64,000 nucleotides of DNA from Bifidobacterium asteroides (GTDB taxonomy: Bacteria; Actinomycetota; Actinomycetes; Actinomycetales; Bifidobacteriaceae): positions 930,001 through 994,000 of the forward strand of contig NZ_CP048272.1 in assembly GCF_019469425.1 (NCBI RefSeq). The letters run 5' to 3'. Under the pieces are notes generated by a model. The model was not told the origin of the DNA. It ran no database searches and was given only the letters and a program-made list of their open reading frames with translations. The position numbers were made by a program, and so were the translations under genes. This document shows positions 1 through 10,623 of the stretch, one piece after another. How positions within the stretch are numbered: the stretch's first letter is position 1; every line of letters starts with the position of its first letter.

Positions 1-1
1 G

Positions 2-106
2 GCCGCGGGCATCTTCCCCCTGCTCATGGGCGACGACGTGCCGCCCCGCAAGCAGTTCATCGTGGACAATGCCGACGACTTCGACCGGAGCAAGATCGAC
101 ACCTGA
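2..106 (+). CDS. parE: DNA topoisomerase IV (gyrase-type) subunit B, C-terminal end only
   Basis: Only the last 34 codons lie in the window. They read in frame to a TGA and contain LMGDDVPPRKQFI, the type of sequence that closes type IIA topoisomerase B subunits (GyrB/ParE). ParE pairs with ParC to decatenate and relax DNA using ATP. I chose ParE over GyrB because a ParC-like A subunit lies 5 kb downstream on the other strand. The helicase gene starts 47 bases after this stop. The N-terminal ATPase and TOPRIM parts are outside the window, so the GyrB/ParE choice is inference. Confidence 0.65.
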   Translation, partial: AAGIFPLLMGDDVPPRKQFIVDNADDFDRSKIDT

Positions 107-153
107 TCGGCTTTCAGCAAGACCCGAAAGAGCAGGGAGAGGAGTGGACGCAT

Positions 154-3100
154 ATGGGCGATCCCCTGGACAATTTCTCCCCACAGACGGCTGACTGGTT
201 TCACCAGACCTTTCCCGAGGGGCCCACGCCGACCCAGGTGCAGGCCTGGCCGGCCATCCGCTCAGGCGGCGATGCGTTGATTATTTCGCCCACCGGCTCG
301 GGCAAGACCCTGGCCGCCTTTCTTTGGGCCATTGACGAGCTCATGACCAGGCCTCGACGCTTCCGAGAACCTGGGGTCGCAGTGCTTTACATCTCGCCCA
401 TGAAGGCCTTGGGGACGGATGTGGCCCGCAACCTGCAGGCTCCGTTGGACGGCATCGCCGAGCGATTCCAACAGCAGGGACGAAAAGCGCCCAAGGTCCA
501 GACAGGTATCCGCACTGGAGACACCGACGCCCGCGGCCGCAGGGCCCTGGCCGCTCATCCTCCGGATATTCTGGTCACCACCCCCGAGTCCCTCTATCTG
601 ATGCTGACTTCCAAGACGGCCAACACGCTGAAGAATATCCGGACCGTTATCGTGGACGAAATCCACGTTTTGGCGGGCAATAAGCGCGGGGCTCATCTGG
701 CCCTGAGCCTAGAGCGGCTGGACGACCTGGTCGGAGGGCCCGTGCAGCGGATCGGCCTGTCGGCTACGGTCCGGCCGCCCGAACAGGTGGCACGTTTTCT
801 GGGCGGCAGCCGTCCGGTCAGCCTGATCCAGCCCAAGTCGTCCACAGCCATGGACCTGCGGCTGATCGAGCCTTTGGAGGACATGGGCGATCTGGCGGCG
901 CCACCCGGCGAATCTGGCCAGGAGGGTCAGGAGAGGGACCAAAGAAGCGGATCCATCTGGCCAGCTATCGAGCGGGCCATCCTGGACCAGGTCCTGTCCC
1001 ACCACACCACCCTGGTCTTCGTCAACTCCCGAGGACTAGCCGAGCGTCTGACTGCCAGGCTGAACGAACTGCACCAGTCCGATTTGCGGGCCCCGGTTCA
1101 CGACCGACCAGGTTCATCCCGTGAAACAGTCCAGCCCACGGGCAGGGCTGCGCAGGCCTGGGAGCCCGCCCACTACAGTTCGGCCACCGGGTCGACCTCC
1201 GAGAGAACATCCGGCCAGCCTGTTGACCAACCTATTGCCATGGCCCACCATGGTTCGGTGTCCAAGGAACGTCGCCGCCAGGTGGAGGACGACCTCAAGG
1301 CCGGCAGACTGCGGTGCGTGGTAGCCACCTCAAGCCTGGAGCTGGGCATCGATATGGGCTCGGTCGATCTGGTCATCCAGGTCAACGCCCCTGTGTCGAC
1401 CGCTTCGGGGCTGCAGCGCGTGGGCCGGGCCGACCACCAAGTGGGACGGGTATCGCAGGCCAGGCTTTTCCCCTTGACCCGCGAGCAGATCCTGGAGTGC
1501 ACTGCCAGCATGGAAAGCATGGTCCAGGGCGACATCGAACCCACCATCATGCCCAACAGTCCCTTGGATGTTCTGGCTCAGCAGACGGTGGCTGCAGCTG
1601 CCATGGGACCGCTTAAAGAGCAGGATTGGCTGGCCACAGTCAGACGGGCTGCGCCCTTCGCCCACTTGGACCAGAAGGTCTACCGGGCGGTGCTGGGCAT
1701 GCTCAGCGGTGCCTACACCTCCCAAGACTTCACCGCCTTCCGCCCCATTCTGGTCTGGGACCAGCAGACAGGCACGCTGACAGCTCGCCCCGGCGCGCAA
1801 CGCCTGGCAGTAACCTCCGGAGGCACCATTCCCGACCGTGGCTCCTACAGCGTGGTCATGCCCTCCGAGGCCGCCGGCGGCAAGCCCCGCCGAGTGGGGG
1901 AGCTGGACGAGGAGATGGTTTACGAGTCCCGGAAGGGGGACGTAATTACCCTGGGCACCACCTCTTGGAGGATCCAGCAGATCACCCGCGACCGTGTGGT
2001 AGTGGTACCCGCCCCGGGACGCTCCGCCAGGCTGCCCTTCTGGCACGGCGAGGGCGCTGGCCGCGACCCCGCCTTCGGCTGTCGCCTGGGCAGGCTCGCC
2101 AGGGAGCTGTCCCGAAGCCTGGTGCCGGCAGTCCAGGCTGCCTCCGGTCGGCCGGGCTTCACCCAAGCCGTCTCCTCTCGCCTGCTTGAGGACGGCCTGG
2201 ACCGTCCTTCTATCAACAATCTGGCGGCCTTTCTGGCCGAGCAGCAGGCCTCCACCGGCCAGGTGCCCGACGACCGGCACCTGGTGGTCGAGCGTTGCCC
2301 CAACGAAGAGGGCGACCTGCGGCTGGTCCTCCATTCGCCGTACGGTCGCAGGGTCAACGAGCCTTGGGCCCTGGCCATTACCGCCCGGCTCTCCCGTGAG
2401 CGCGGTTACGACGGGTCCGTGTGGGCGGGGGAGAATGGCATCGTCGTGCAGATTCCGGGCACTGATGCCTTCCTGGAGGATCGGCGAATATTCGGTTTCA
2501 CCCCCGATCAGGTGGAGCGCGAGGTTCGACGGCATTTGGTCGGCTCGGCGCTCTTCCAGGCCCGCTTCCGCCAGTGCGCTGCCCGCTCGCTCTACATGCC
2601 CAGGATGGAGCCCGGCCGGAGGGTTCCGCTCTGGCAGCAGCGTCTGCGGGCCTCTCGGCTCCTGGATGCGGCGCTGAAGGAGGATGACTTCCCCCTTGTT
2701 CTGGAGACCATGCGTGAGTGCCTTCAGGATGTCTACGACATGCCTGCCCTGCACGAGCTCATGGCCGGCCTGGAGCAGGGAAGCGTCCGTCTGGTCCCGG
2801 CTTCCACCCAGACACCCTCCCCAATGGCTTCAGGGCTGCTCTTCGGTTACCTGGGCACCTTCATGTACCAGTACGACATGCCCAAGGCCGAGCGTGACGC
2901 CGCTATGCTGGCCATCGACTCCGACCTGCTGGAGCAGATGGTCGGCCAAGTGGACATGGCTGACCTTCTGGACCAGGAGACTGTCGACCAGGTGACCGCC
3001 GACCTGCAGCGGCTTTCGCCTAGGACCCGGGCCAAGGGGGCCGAAGGACTGGCCGACCTGTTGCGAACCCTGGGCCCCATGGATCTAGCAGGTATTCGTC

Positions 3101-5070
3101 GGCGCATGTGCGGGCAGGAGGACGAACCGGTGACGGAGGGGCAGGTCCGGACCATGCTGGAGCAGCTGCAGGCCCAGTCCAGGGTGGTCCAGGTCAGACT
3201 AGGTGCTCGCGACTGCTGGGTATGGGACGGTCAGGCGGGACGGCTGACGGCGGTCCTGGGACCAAGCATCATCCAGCTGTCTGCCCAGCCAACAAAGGGA
3301 TCGGCAACAAAGGGATCGGAATCGGACAGCGAGGCCTTCGACCAGCTGGTCAGGCAATACGCCGCAGTCCACGGGCCATTCACCGTCGAGGACTTGGCTG
3401 GCCACCTGGGCCTGGGCAAAGCTCTTTTGGAGGACAGACTGCGCTCCCTGGCAGCGCGTGAGCTGCTCATGACCGGGGTCTTTCCTAGGCCAGACCTAAG
3501 TGCCTATGGCGAGCCTGGATGGGAGGGAGGCGAACCCCGCCGAGGATGGCTGGATCCCGAGGTCTTCCGTCGGCTGCGCTCGCGGTCCCTGGCCAAGGCC
3601 AGCAAGGCCGCCAGTCCCGTCCCCGGCCATGTCTACAGCGACTTTCTTCTTCACCGGCAGGGTCTGGCACTCCTGGGCCAGGAGCCTTTGATGGGCACTG
3701 AGGGACTGCTGGAGGTGGTCGCGCAGCTGGAGGGGCTGGTTTTGCCGCCCGAAGTCTGGGAGTCGGCGATCTTCCCGGCCAGGGTGCGTGATTACGGTCC
3801 CGCATTGATGGACGATCTGCTGGCCTCGGGCCAGGTGGTCTGGGTAGGGTCCGAGCAGGGAGAGGGCCCGCTGGGCGCTATGACCTTTTATCTGGCCGAG
3901 GACCTTGATGTGGAGTTTCCAGCACAATCCGCCGGTTCTCCGTCAGTCACGAATGGGGCGGGCAAGTCGAGCAACCCGGGCAACGCGGGCGATCTGGAAA
4001 AGGCCCTGCTGGATGTTCTGGCCGATGGGGGAGCCTACCGTTTCGATCGGCTTCTGCGCGTCTGCACTGGCCGAGGCGGCAATGATTCTGAGGCCTCCGA
4101 CCAGGAGGTCCTGGCTCGGTCCCTCTGGCACCTGGTCAGGCGTGGACAGGTCACCAACGCTTCCTTGGCTCCGGTCCGGCGGCTGGTCCGGGGATCGGGA
4201 TCGCAGCCCTTGGGGAGGGCCCGCCGTTTGCCTTATGGTCTGCGTGGACGCGGCAGGCCTTTGGATCGTGCGGCCTTGACGCGGGCGGCAAGCTCGTCAG
4301 AGCTGTCAGCGGCGACGGAAGGATTCTGGACTCTGCTTGCGGATGAGCGCGGAGCGGCGGGTGGTGCAGCGGGGACTGGCATGGCTGATTCAAGCGACGA
4401 GCTCAGAGGCGGCCAGGACGATGACCGGCAGCGGACCGTCCGCCTGGTCCATGAAGAGCAAGCCATGCTGGACCGTTATGGGCTCCTGGCCCCGGTCCTG
4501 CCTGAAGTGCGGTACCTCCATGGCGGATTTTCGGCCCTCTATCAGGTCTGCAGACGCATGGAGGAGGCCGGACAGCTGACGCGTGGGGTCATCGTGGAGG
4601 GTTTCGGCGGCGCCCAGTTCGCCCCCCGGGAGGTGATCGATCAGCTCAGAGGCTTCCAAGAGGATGAGCGCCATAATGATGATTCCGACCGGCGGCCGCC
4701 CGAACCCGTGGTCATGGATGTGACCGATCCAGCCAACCTCTATGGCACGGCCCTTGCCTGGCCGACCACATCAGGGGATGGCGGCGGTCGGCCCGTTCGG
4801 CGGATGGGCAACCTCTTGGTGCAGAATCGAGGCCGTGCCCTGGTCTATGCGGCGCCCAAGGGGCATCATCTTCTGGTCTTCGGCGAGCCCGAGCGTGGAT
4901 TGCTGGAGGCCGCCTTCGCCCAGCTGGCCTCATGGCTGAGGCGGGGAGGACAGGGACGCATCCTCTTCAGCAATGCCAATGGCCGACCCCTGACCATGCG
5001 CGAACCAGTAGGCATGGCCATGACCGCCGCCGGTTTCACAGCGGGGCCGGGCGGTATGGCCCTCTACTGA
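154..5070 (+). CDS. lhr: Lhr-type superfamily 2 ATP-dependent helicase
   Basis: A 1638-residue protein of the Lhr (long helicase-related) family, 3'-5' helicases linked to DNA repair. The RecA-like core is N-terminal: Walker A SPTGSGKT at about residues 45-52, the DEIH box near 168-171, an LSATV motif III, and motif VI near residue 421. The rest matches the long Lhr C-terminal half with winged-helix and accessory domains. The length fits the family (about 1500 residues or more). The core carries two low-complexity inserts (about residues 250-270 and 305-365). Motif VI reads QRVGRADH, with Asp where Lhr proteins I know have Gly. The ATG follows a GGAG 8-9 bases upstream. It lies between parE and convergent parC. 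Confidence 0.9.
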   Translation: MGDPLDNFSPQTADWFHQTFPEGPTPTQVQAWPAIRSGGDALIISPTGSGKTLAAFLWAIDELMTRPRRFREPGVAVLYISPMKALGTDVARNLQAPLDGIAERFQQQGRKAPKVQTGIRTGDTDARGRRALAAHPPDILVTTPESLYLMLTSKTANTLKNIRTVIVDEIHVLAGNKRGAHLALSLERLDDLVGGPVQRIGLSATVRPPEQVARFLGGSRPVSLIQPKSSTAMDLRLIEPLEDMGDLAAPPGESGQEGQERDQRSGSIWPAIERAILDQVLSHHTTLVFVNSRGLAERLTARLNELHQSDLRAPVHDRPGSSRETVQPTGRAAQAWEPAHYSSATGSTSERTSGQPVDQPIAMAHHGSVSKERRRQVEDDLKAGRLRCVVATSSLELGIDMGSVDLVIQVNAPVSTASGLQRVGRADHQVGRVSQARLFPLTREQILECTASMESMVQGDIEPTIMPNSPLDVLAQQTVAAAAMGPLKEQDWLATVRRAAPFAHLDQKVYRAVLGMLSGAYTSQDFTAFRPILVWDQQTGTLTARPGAQRLAVTSGGTIPDRGSYSVVMPSEAAGGKPRRVGELDEEMVYESRKGDVITLGTTSWRIQQITRDRVVVVPAPGRSARLPFWHGEGAGRDPAFGCRLGRLARELSRSLVPAVQAASGRPGFTQAVSSRLLEDGLDRPSINNLAAFLAEQQASTGQVPDDRHLVVERCPNEEGDLRLVLHSPYGRRVNEPWALAITARLSRERGYDGSVWAGENGIVVQIPGTDAFLEDRRIFGFTPDQVEREVRRHLVGSALFQARFRQCAARSLYMPRMEPGRRVPLWQQRLRASRLLDAALKEDDFPLVLETMRECLQDVYDMPALHELMAGLEQGSVRLVPASTQTPSPMASGLLFGYLGTFMYQYDMPKAERDAAMLAIDSDLLEQMVGQVDMADLLDQETVDQVTADLQRLSPRTRAKGAEGLADLLRTLGPMDLAGIRRRMCGQEDEPVTEGQVRTMLEQLQAQSRVVQVRLGARDCWVWDGQAGRLTAVLGPSIIQLSAQPTKGSATKGSESDSEAFDQLVRQYAAVHGPFTVEDLAGHLGLGKALLEDRLRSLAARELLMTGVFPRPDLSAYGEPGWEGGEPRRGWLDPEVFRRLRSRSLAKASKAASPVPGHVYSDFLLHRQGLALLGQEPLMGTEGLLEVVAQLEGLVLPPEVWESAIFPARVRDYGPALMDDLLASGQVVWVGSEQGEGPLGAMTFYLAEDLDVEFPAQSAGSPSVTNGAGKSSNPGNAGDLEKALLDVLADGGAYRFDRLLRVCTGRGGNDSEASDQEVLARSLWHLVRRGQVTNASLAPVRRLVRGSGSQPLGRARRLPYGLRGRGRPLDRAALTRAASSSELSAATEGFWTLLADERGAAGGAAGTGMADSSDELRGGQDDDRQRTVRLVHEEQAMLDRYGLLAPVLPEVRYLHGGFSALYQVCRRMEEAGQLTRGVIVEGFGGAQFAPREVIDQLRGFQEDERHNDDSDRRPPEPVVMDVTDPANLYGTALAWPTTSGDGGGRPVRRMGNLLVQNRGRALVYAAPKGHHLLVFGEPERGLLEAAFAQLASWLRRGGQGRILFSNANGRPLTMREPVGMAMTAAGFTAGPGGMALY

Positions 5071-5089
5071 GCCTTTATTGAACGCGTCC

Positions 5090-7723
5090 TCAGGCCACGA
5101 AGGTGATAGGCGCTGCCAGCTCCTGGCCGGAGGCATCCCGGCGCATGTCCACGTCGGGCAGTTCGACCGGTGATCCAGCAGCGGTGCTGGCGTGCAGGGG
5201 CCAAGCGCCCACCCGGGCCAGCAACAGGGTGTCCTGGCCCTTGAGGAAGCGCTGTGAGCGCACGCCGCCCGTTCCACGGCCCTTGACCGGATACATCTCC
5301 AGCGGGGTCAGCTTGGCCGACCCGTTCTCGGTACCGGGCAGGGCCTCGGAGTCGCCGGCTACAGTCAGGACCACAGCTCCGGCCTGTGTGCTCATGCCAT
5401 CCTCTCCGGTCTCCTGATAGGTCCAGCCGATCTCTCCGGCCGGCACGACTGCGAAGGTGGCGACCTGGCAGCCCTGGGCCAGACGGATGCCTGCCATGCC
5501 GGCTGCATTGCGGCCCTGGGGGCGAACCTTGTCCCCGGTGAAGGTAAGCAGGCTGGCGTCCGAGGAGATGAGCACCATGCGGTCCCCGTCCTGGCAGGGG
5601 GCTGCGAAGACCACTTGGTCGTCTTCCTTCAAGTCGATGACTGACCAGGAGTCCATGGTGGTCGGGGATTCTCGGTTCCAGCGCTTGACCGTGCCTAGCC
5701 GGGTGCCCAGGGCCAGGGGCCGGGAGTCGGCCATGTCGATGACAGTGACGGCGTGCTCGTCGGCCTGAGGCTCGGTGCTGGCTGTTCCGCCCAGGAGCTC
5801 GTCTGCAACGATGCCTCCGGTCAGGTTCGGGTTGGCGGTGGCTGGGATCAGCGGCAGGTCGGCCACAGGGGCGGTGATAAGCCGTCCAGCTGTGGTGACC
5901 AGGCCGTAGGTGGCCAGGGTGGTGGTGGCGAATATGGCGATTATCTGGTCGTCATGACCGCGGTCCTGGTTGCGCGGCCGGGAGCGCCAGGCATCCAAGG
6001 CGCTCGGGGTGCTGCGTGCCAGCAGGCCGGTGGCGCTCATCATGACCGTGCAGGGCTTGTCCTCCATGTGCAGGTCGCCGCCGTCGCCGCCGCGGTTGGC
6101 TCTTCCGCTGGCCAGCAGTGCAGCCTGGGAGCCAGCAGCGACTTTACCTGAGGTCTGCTGAGCGGTCTGCTGATCGCTGGCTGCCGACTGCACGGGGGCC
6201 AGGTCGCCGGAGGGCTCCTGGTCCAGGATGACCGTGCGCCTGGGCGTGCCCCACTGGGCCACCGCCTGATCCATCTCATGGATGGCCACCCGGTCCAGCT
6301 CGGCAGAGGAGTCCAGAATCCGCTCCAGTCCCTCCAGCTGCTTGTTGAGGTCGTCGCGCTCGCCCTCCAGCTCGATCCGGCTCATCTTGGTCAGCCGCCG
6401 TAGCCGCAGGTCAAGAATGTACTGGGCCTGGGTCTGATCCAGGTCGAAGACCGCCATGAGCTTGTTCCTGGCCGCGTCCGCGTCATCCGAGCTGCGGATG
6501 ACCTGGATGACTTCGTCGATGTCGACCAGGGCCAGCAGGAGCCCCTCGACCAGGTGCAGGCGCTCCAGGGCCTTCTTGCGGCGGAACTCGCTGCGCCGGT
6601 GGATGACCGTGCGCCGGTGCTCCACCCAGACCTCCAGCAGTTCCTTGAGCCCCATGGTCCTGGGCCGTCCGTGGACCAGGGCCACGTTGTTGATGGTGAA
6701 GGAGTCCTCCAGGGGCGTGTACTTGAAGAGCTTGCCCAAAACCTTGCCCGGGTCGAATCCCGTCTTGATTTCAATGACCAGGCGGGTCCCGTTGTGCCGA
6801 TCGGTCAGGTCGATGGCACTGGAGATGCCCTCCAGCTTGTGGTTGCGCACCCCGTCCGAGATGCGCTCCAGAACCCGCTCGGGGCCCACCATGAAGGGCA
6901 GCTCGGTAACCACGATGGCTTTCTTGCGGGCAGTCACGTTCTCCAAGTGGGTGACGGACCTGGTCACGAAGGCCCCCCGACCGTGCTCGTAGGCCTTGCG
7001 GATGCCGTCCCGCCCCACGATGATTCCGCCGCCGGGCAGATCCGGGCCGGGCACGTAGCGCATCAGTTCGTCCAGGCTTGCGTCCGGGTGGGCCATCAGA
7101 TACTTTGCGGCGGCCACCACCTCGCCCAGGTTGTGGGTGATCATGTTGGTGGCCATGCCCACGGCGATGCCCGAGGCCCCGTTGACCAGCAGGTTGGGGA
7201 TGGCCGATGGCAGGACCTGGGGCTCCCTGAGCTTGTTGTCGTAGTTGGGGGAGAAGTCCACCGTGTCCTGGTCGATGTCGGCGTTCATGCCCAGAGCCGC
7301 CGGGGCCAGCCTGGCCTCGGTGTAGCGTGATGCCGCCGGTCCGTCGTCCAGGGATCCGAAGTTGCCGTGGCCGTCGACCAGGGGCAGGCGCATGGCGAAG
7401 GGCTGGGCCAGCCGGACCATGGCCTCGTAGATGGATGAGTCGCCATGGGGGTGCAGCTTGCCCATGACCTCGCCCACGGCCCTAGCGGACTTCATGTAGG
7501 GGCGGTCAGGGTTGAGGTTCATCTGGCCCATCTGGTAGATGATCCGCCGCTGCACAGGCTTGAGTCCGTCGCGGGCGTCGGGCAGGGCCCTGGCGTAGAT
7601 GACCGAGTAGGCGTATTCCAGGAAGGACTTACTCATCTCCTCGTTCAGAGGGGTTTCGACGATGTGCTCCTTGACCTGCCGGGGGTCGTACCCCGCCGCC
7701 TTGCTCCTGCGATGAGTTGCCAT
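5090..7723 (-). CDS. parC: DNA topoisomerase IV subunit A
   Basis: An 877-residue A subunit of a type IIA topoisomerase, which cuts and rejoins DNA and works with ParE. The N-terminal breakage-reunion domain has the catalytic Tyr at residue 134 in [10 protein letters not shown]. The quinolone-determining region reads [10 protein letters not shown] at residues 91-100; Ser96 and Glu100 align with Ser80 and Glu84 of E. coli ParC, so no classical resistance change is seen. The C-terminal part fits the DNA-wrapping beta-pinwheel. An in-frame TTG lies two codons upstream, but the ATG at 7723 has a GGAG seven bases before it and is preferred. The gene converges on the helicase with only 19 bases between stops. 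GyrA is the alternative; ParC is favoured by the nearby parE end. Confidence 0.88.
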   Translation of the reverse strand: MATHRRSKAAGYDPRQVKEHIVETPLNEEMSKSFLEYAYSVIYARALPDARDGLKPVQRRIIYQMGQMNLNPDRPYMKSARAVGEVMGKLHPHGDSSIYEAMVRLAQPFAMRLPLVDGHGNFGSLDDGPAASRYTEARLAPAALGMNADIDQDTVDFSPNYDNKLREPQVLPSAIPNLLVNGASGIAVGMATNMITHNLGEVVAAAKYLMAHPDASLDELMRYVPGPDLPGGGIIVGRDGIRKAYEHGRGAFVTRSVTHLENVTARKKAIVVTELPFMVGPERVLERISDGVRNHKLEGISSAIDLTDRHNGTRLVIEIKTGFDPGKVLGKLFKYTPLEDSFTINNVALVHGRPRTMGLKELLEVWVEHRRTVIHRRSEFRRKKALERLHLVEGLLLALVDIDEVIQVIRSSDDADAARNKLMAVFDLDQTQAQYILDLRLRRLTKMSRIELEGERDDLNKQLEGLERILDSSAELDRVAIHEMDQAVAQWGTPRRTVILDQEPSGDLAPVQSAASDQQTAQQTSGKVAAGSQAALLASGRANRGGDGGDLHMEDKPCTVMMSATGLLARSTPSALDAWRSRPRNQDRGHDDQIIAIFATTTLATYGLVTTAGRLITAPVADLPLIPATANPNLTGGIVADELLGGTASTEPQADEHAVTVIDMADSRPLALGTRLGTVKRWNRESPTTMDSWSVIDLKEDDQVVFAAPCQDGDRMVLISSDASLLTFTGDKVRPQGRNAAGMAGIRLAQGCQVATFAVVPAGEIGWTYQETGEDGMSTQAGAVVLTVAGDSEALPGTENGSAKLTPLEMYPVKGRGTGGVRSQRFLKGQDTLLLARVGAWPLHASTAAGSPVELPDVDMRRDASGQELAAPITFVA

Positions 7724-7828
7724 GCTCAAGCTCCTGCTCCTTCACGTTCCGCCTTATGATAACCGGACGGTCTGCCAAAGCATTGATAGCCGGGATGCAG
7801 TGTCGGCCTGGGGCCTGACCGTGCTTGA

Positions 7829-9061
7829 ATGGGAAGCATGGGTCTGGATACACCTGACATGAAGGAACTGCTGCAGCCGAGTTCGCCTATCCAATACGGG
7901 GACCGGGCGGGAGACAACCATGTTGGCGGACCCCGGCATCTGTCCGCTGTCCTGCCGGCCCTGAGCGCCTGTCTGGGAGCGCCCGTGGCCACTGACGTCC
8001 ATCCGTCTGCCAGGGCCCTCCAGGAGGCCCTGGGACTGCCTGACGCCCAGTCGGTGGTCGTCGTCCTGGTGGACGGTCTGGGATTCTGGAACTTGGTCAG
8101 CCGCCAGGGTCACGTGCCCTATCTGCGCTCGTTGCTGTCCGAACCCATCAATCAGCGTCCCCTCTATACCAGCCTACCGTCGACGACCGTGGCGGCCATG
8201 GGGGTCTTCGGCACCGGAACCAGCCCTGGACTGACCGGCATGACCGGCTATACCCAGCTGAATCCGGACACCGGCCAGCTGAGCCAGATGATCCAGTTCA
8301 GGGGTGCTCAGGATCCCGAGCGCCTGCAGCGCCGTCCAACGGTCTTCGAGACTCTCCAGGCGCAGGGGGTCCGTGTGACCTCGTCAGGTCTGCCGCGTTT
8401 TCGCAACTCCGCCCTGACCCGTGCGGCTCTGCGCGGCGGGGAATACCTGGGCCACAACCACTCCCGTCAGCGTCTTCTAGCAGCCTGCGAGGCTGCCAGC
8501 CAGCCAGGATTGACCTACCTCTATATCCGCGATGTGGACAAGGTGGGCCACCACAGTGGTTGGGAGGGCGAAGAATGGGTGGCCGCTCTCGAAGCGACCG
8601 ATGCACAGCTGGCCGAGCTTCATCGCCGTCTGCCCGCCGGGACGCTGACGGTTATCGTAGCCGATCACGGCATGGTCGAGGCTGATCCGGACCAGCGCAT
8701 TGACATCGCCCTGGATCCGGAGCTGAACCAGGATGTGCAACTGGTGGGCGGCGAGCCCAGGGCGGTCATGCTCTACTTGGATCAGGGGGCGGATCCTCAG
8801 GTTGTGGCTGCTCGCTGGCGTGAACGTCTGGGGGAGCTGGCCTGGGTACAGACCCGGGACCAAGCCATCGAACGGGGTATCTTCGGCCCTGTAGATGCCC
8901 GGATTCGACCTATGATCGGCGATCTTCTGGTTCTAGCCGGCGACCGGGTCACCTTGGTGAATTCTGCAGATCAGACTGATGCAGCGACCAGACTGCCTGG
9001 CGTCCACGGCTCATGGACCCGTATGGAGACGCAGGTTCCCTGTCTGATCGATCTGGTCTGA
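7829..9061 (+). CDS. Alkaline phosphatase superfamily protein (nucleotide pyrophosphatase/phosphodiesterase type)
   Basis: A 410-residue member of the alkaline phosphatase superfamily. VVVVLVDGLGFWNL near residue 75 carries the first metal-binding Asp, the TSLPSTTVAAMG segment fits the catalytic Thr region, and VADHGM near residue 280 carries the Asp-His metal ligands. The family hydrolyses phosphodiester or phosphomonoester bonds; the substrate here cannot be told. No signal peptide or membrane segment is seen, so it is probably cytoplasmic. In-frame ATGs at 7829, 7838 and 7859 are all possible starts and none has a strong ribosome site. It is divergent from parC and converges with sepH. Confidence 0.8.
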   Translation: MGSMGLDTPDMKELLQPSSPIQYGDRAGDNHVGGPRHLSAVLPALSACLGAPVATDVHPSARALQEALGLPDAQSVVVVLVDGLGFWNLVSRQGHVPYLRSLLSEPINQRPLYTSLPSTTVAAMGVFGTGTSPGLTGMTGYTQLNPDTGQLSQMIQFRGAQDPERLQRRPTVFETLQAQGVRVTSSGLPRFRNSALTRAALRGGEYLGHNHSRQRLLAACEAASQPGLTYLYIRDVDKVGHHSGWEGEEWVAALEATDAQLAELHRRLPAGTLTVIVADHGMVEADPDQRIDIALDPELNQDVQLVGGEPRAVMLYLDQGADPQVVAARWRERLGELAWVQTRDQAIERGIFGPVDARIRPMIGDLLVLAGDRVTLVNSADQTDAATRLPGVHGSWTRMETQVPCLIDLV

Positions 9062-9083
9062 CTGCTTGGGATAACGAACTCAG

Positions 9084-10163
9084 CTACTTGCCGAAGAGGA
9101 TCTCATCCCAGCTGGGTACGGCCGACCGCCCGGAATGCTTTTTGGCCCGCTTGTCGCGGCGACCCTCCTTGGGCTCGTCGTCCTGCTCGTCCTGACCGGC
9201 GTCATTGCCCTGATTCTGCTGCTGGGGCTGCTCCTGATCGGCCCGGCTTCGCCCATGGCTCTGCACGGGCAGGACCATGGTGGATTCGTTGTCTCTGATG
9301 GGAGGATGTTCGGCCGTGTCGGGGTCCTCGGTCAGTTCAGCACGTGGGTGGCTGGGCTCTCGGTCGGCTATCCGCTCCTGGTCTTCCTTGGGCTTGCCAT
9401 AGAGCCAGGCCGTGAGCGCCGCCTGACGCTCGCCGTCCTCCTGGTCTTCCGATCCAGAATCCTCTTGCTCGATTTGGGCAAGGGCATTCTCCTGATTTGG
9501 AGGCCGTCTGTCGGTCTGGTCATCGATCTCTTCGGCGGGGCTCTGGTCCCAAGCGGGCCGCTCCTGTTCATGGTCGTCTGCAGAATCGGCCAGCAACATC
9601 CTTGCCGCCCCGTTCAGGCAGGTCACGGTGTTGTCATGCATGTTCCAGGCCCAGCGGGCGTTGAAGATCCGCTTGTCCAGCGTGAACACGCCGTTGATGT
9701 TCCAGGGTTCGTACCCTCGTCTGGTGGCCTGCCATGAAACCTGTGCCAGACTGACCCCAGCACGGGCCAGCACCTTGCCGATCAGTTCCTGGTAGTTACG
9801 CCCGCCCGACCCCTTGGGCGCCGGCATGGTCAGGAATTGCTCGATGGCGTACTTCTTTTCGGTCTCCACCGGGGCCGCGAAACGCCGTACCAGCGCTTCG
9901 TTGACAGCGTATTGCTGAGCCACCTGCTCGGGGCGGGCGCCGGCGCGCACAGCCGCCTGGATGGCAGAGACAGGCAGAGGCTTGGACTTGCCCGTCTGGG
10001 GGTCCACGTCTTCCTCCTCCTTGACCTGCTTGGCCTCAAGAATGGCGCGATCAAGCGCATCGTCGACCCTTACCGCGAAGTGCCGATGGTCACAGACGAA
10101 GACCAGATCGCCCCTGTCGTCGACATGGTCAAAGCTGGCCACCCTGGTCCCATTCTCAGACAT
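9084..10163 (-). CDS. sepH: Septation protein SepH (DUF3071)
   Basis: A 359-residue protein with the conserved actinobacterial DUF3071 domain in its first 190 residues, including a helix-turn-helix-like segment (VSAIQAAVRAGARPEQVAQQYAV) and the WNINGVFTLDKRIFNARWAWN region near its end. In Streptomyces and mycobacteria SepH binds FtsZ and promotes Z-ring assembly at the division site. The C-terminal half is low-complexity, acidic and Gln/Asp/Glu rich, ending in a Lys/Arg-rich stretch, as in other SepH proteins. An AGAGG/GGGG stretch precedes the ATG. It is divergent from the DUF4193-dut-rel group, an arrangement often seen in actinobacteria. Confidence 0.87.
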   Translation of the reverse strand: MSENGTRVASFDHVDDRGDLVFVCDHRHFAVRVDDALDRAILEAKQVKEEEDVDPQTGKSKPLPVSAIQAAVRAGARPEQVAQQYAVNEALVRRFAAPVETEKKYAIEQFLTMPAPKGSGGRNYQELIGKVLARAGVSLAQVSWQATRRGYEPWNINGVFTLDKRIFNARWAWNMHDNTVTCLNGAARMLLADSADDHEQERPAWDQSPAEEIDDQTDRRPPNQENALAQIEQEDSGSEDQEDGERQAALTAWLYGKPKEDQERIADREPSHPRAELTEDPDTAEHPPIRDNESTMVLPVQSHGRSRADQEQPQQQNQGNDAGQDEQDDEPKEGRRDKRAKKHSGRSAVPSWDEILFGK

Positions 10164-10329
10164 GCACGCCCCTATCCTCTTGCGGTTCCTTTACACGGCC
10201 TTAGGTATTTCCATTGTGCCCTACGGTTGGTATTTTACGTGCTTTTGAAATCGTGTATCCTATGCGCAGTACATATCGTGTGAATGACCGGCGTACGAGG
10301 TGGCTGGTCGAACAAGGAAAGGGTACACG

Positions 10330-10623
10330 ATGGCACAGGATTACGATACCCCGCGCGACAAGGACGAAGACGAGGAATCCCTGCAGGAGCTTGGCAAAAG
10401 CGGCCAGGATGCCGGGGCTGACCTTGACGACGACGAGAACGCCATCGCCGAAGACTACGAGCTGCCTGGTGCAGACCTGAGCAATGAGGACTCTTCGGTG
10501 ACCGTCATTCCCATGCAGGGTGATGAATTCATCTGCTCCAACTGCTTCCTGGTCAAGCACCGGAGCCAGCTGGCCTACACCACCCCCGACGGCAAGCCCG
10601 TCTGCAAGGAGTGCGCCGCCTGA
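10330..10623 (+). CDS. DUF4193 family protein (small zinc-ribbon-like)
   Basis: A 97-residue acidic protein with the pattern of the actinobacterial DUF4193 family: MAQDYD start, an acidic middle, LPGADLSNED, then FICSNCFLVKHRSQLA and a terminal CKECAA. The two CxxC pairs suggest a zinc ribbon. Its function is unknown to me. The ATG at 10330 has AAGGAAAGGG just upstream; an upstream in-frame start at 10300 lacks support. The stop overlaps the start of dut (TGATG), so the two are translationally coupled. Confidence 0.85.
   Translation: MAQDYDTPRDKDEDEESLQELGKSGQDAGADLDDDENAIAEDYELPGADLSNEDSSVTVIPMQGDEFICSNCFLVKHRSQLAYTTPDGKPVCKECAA

Noticed and set aside
1330-2754. 474-residue open frame on the minus strand inside the helicase gene
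   Set aside because: It is a GC-rich shadow of the Lhr frame, with no start signal and low-complexity composition.
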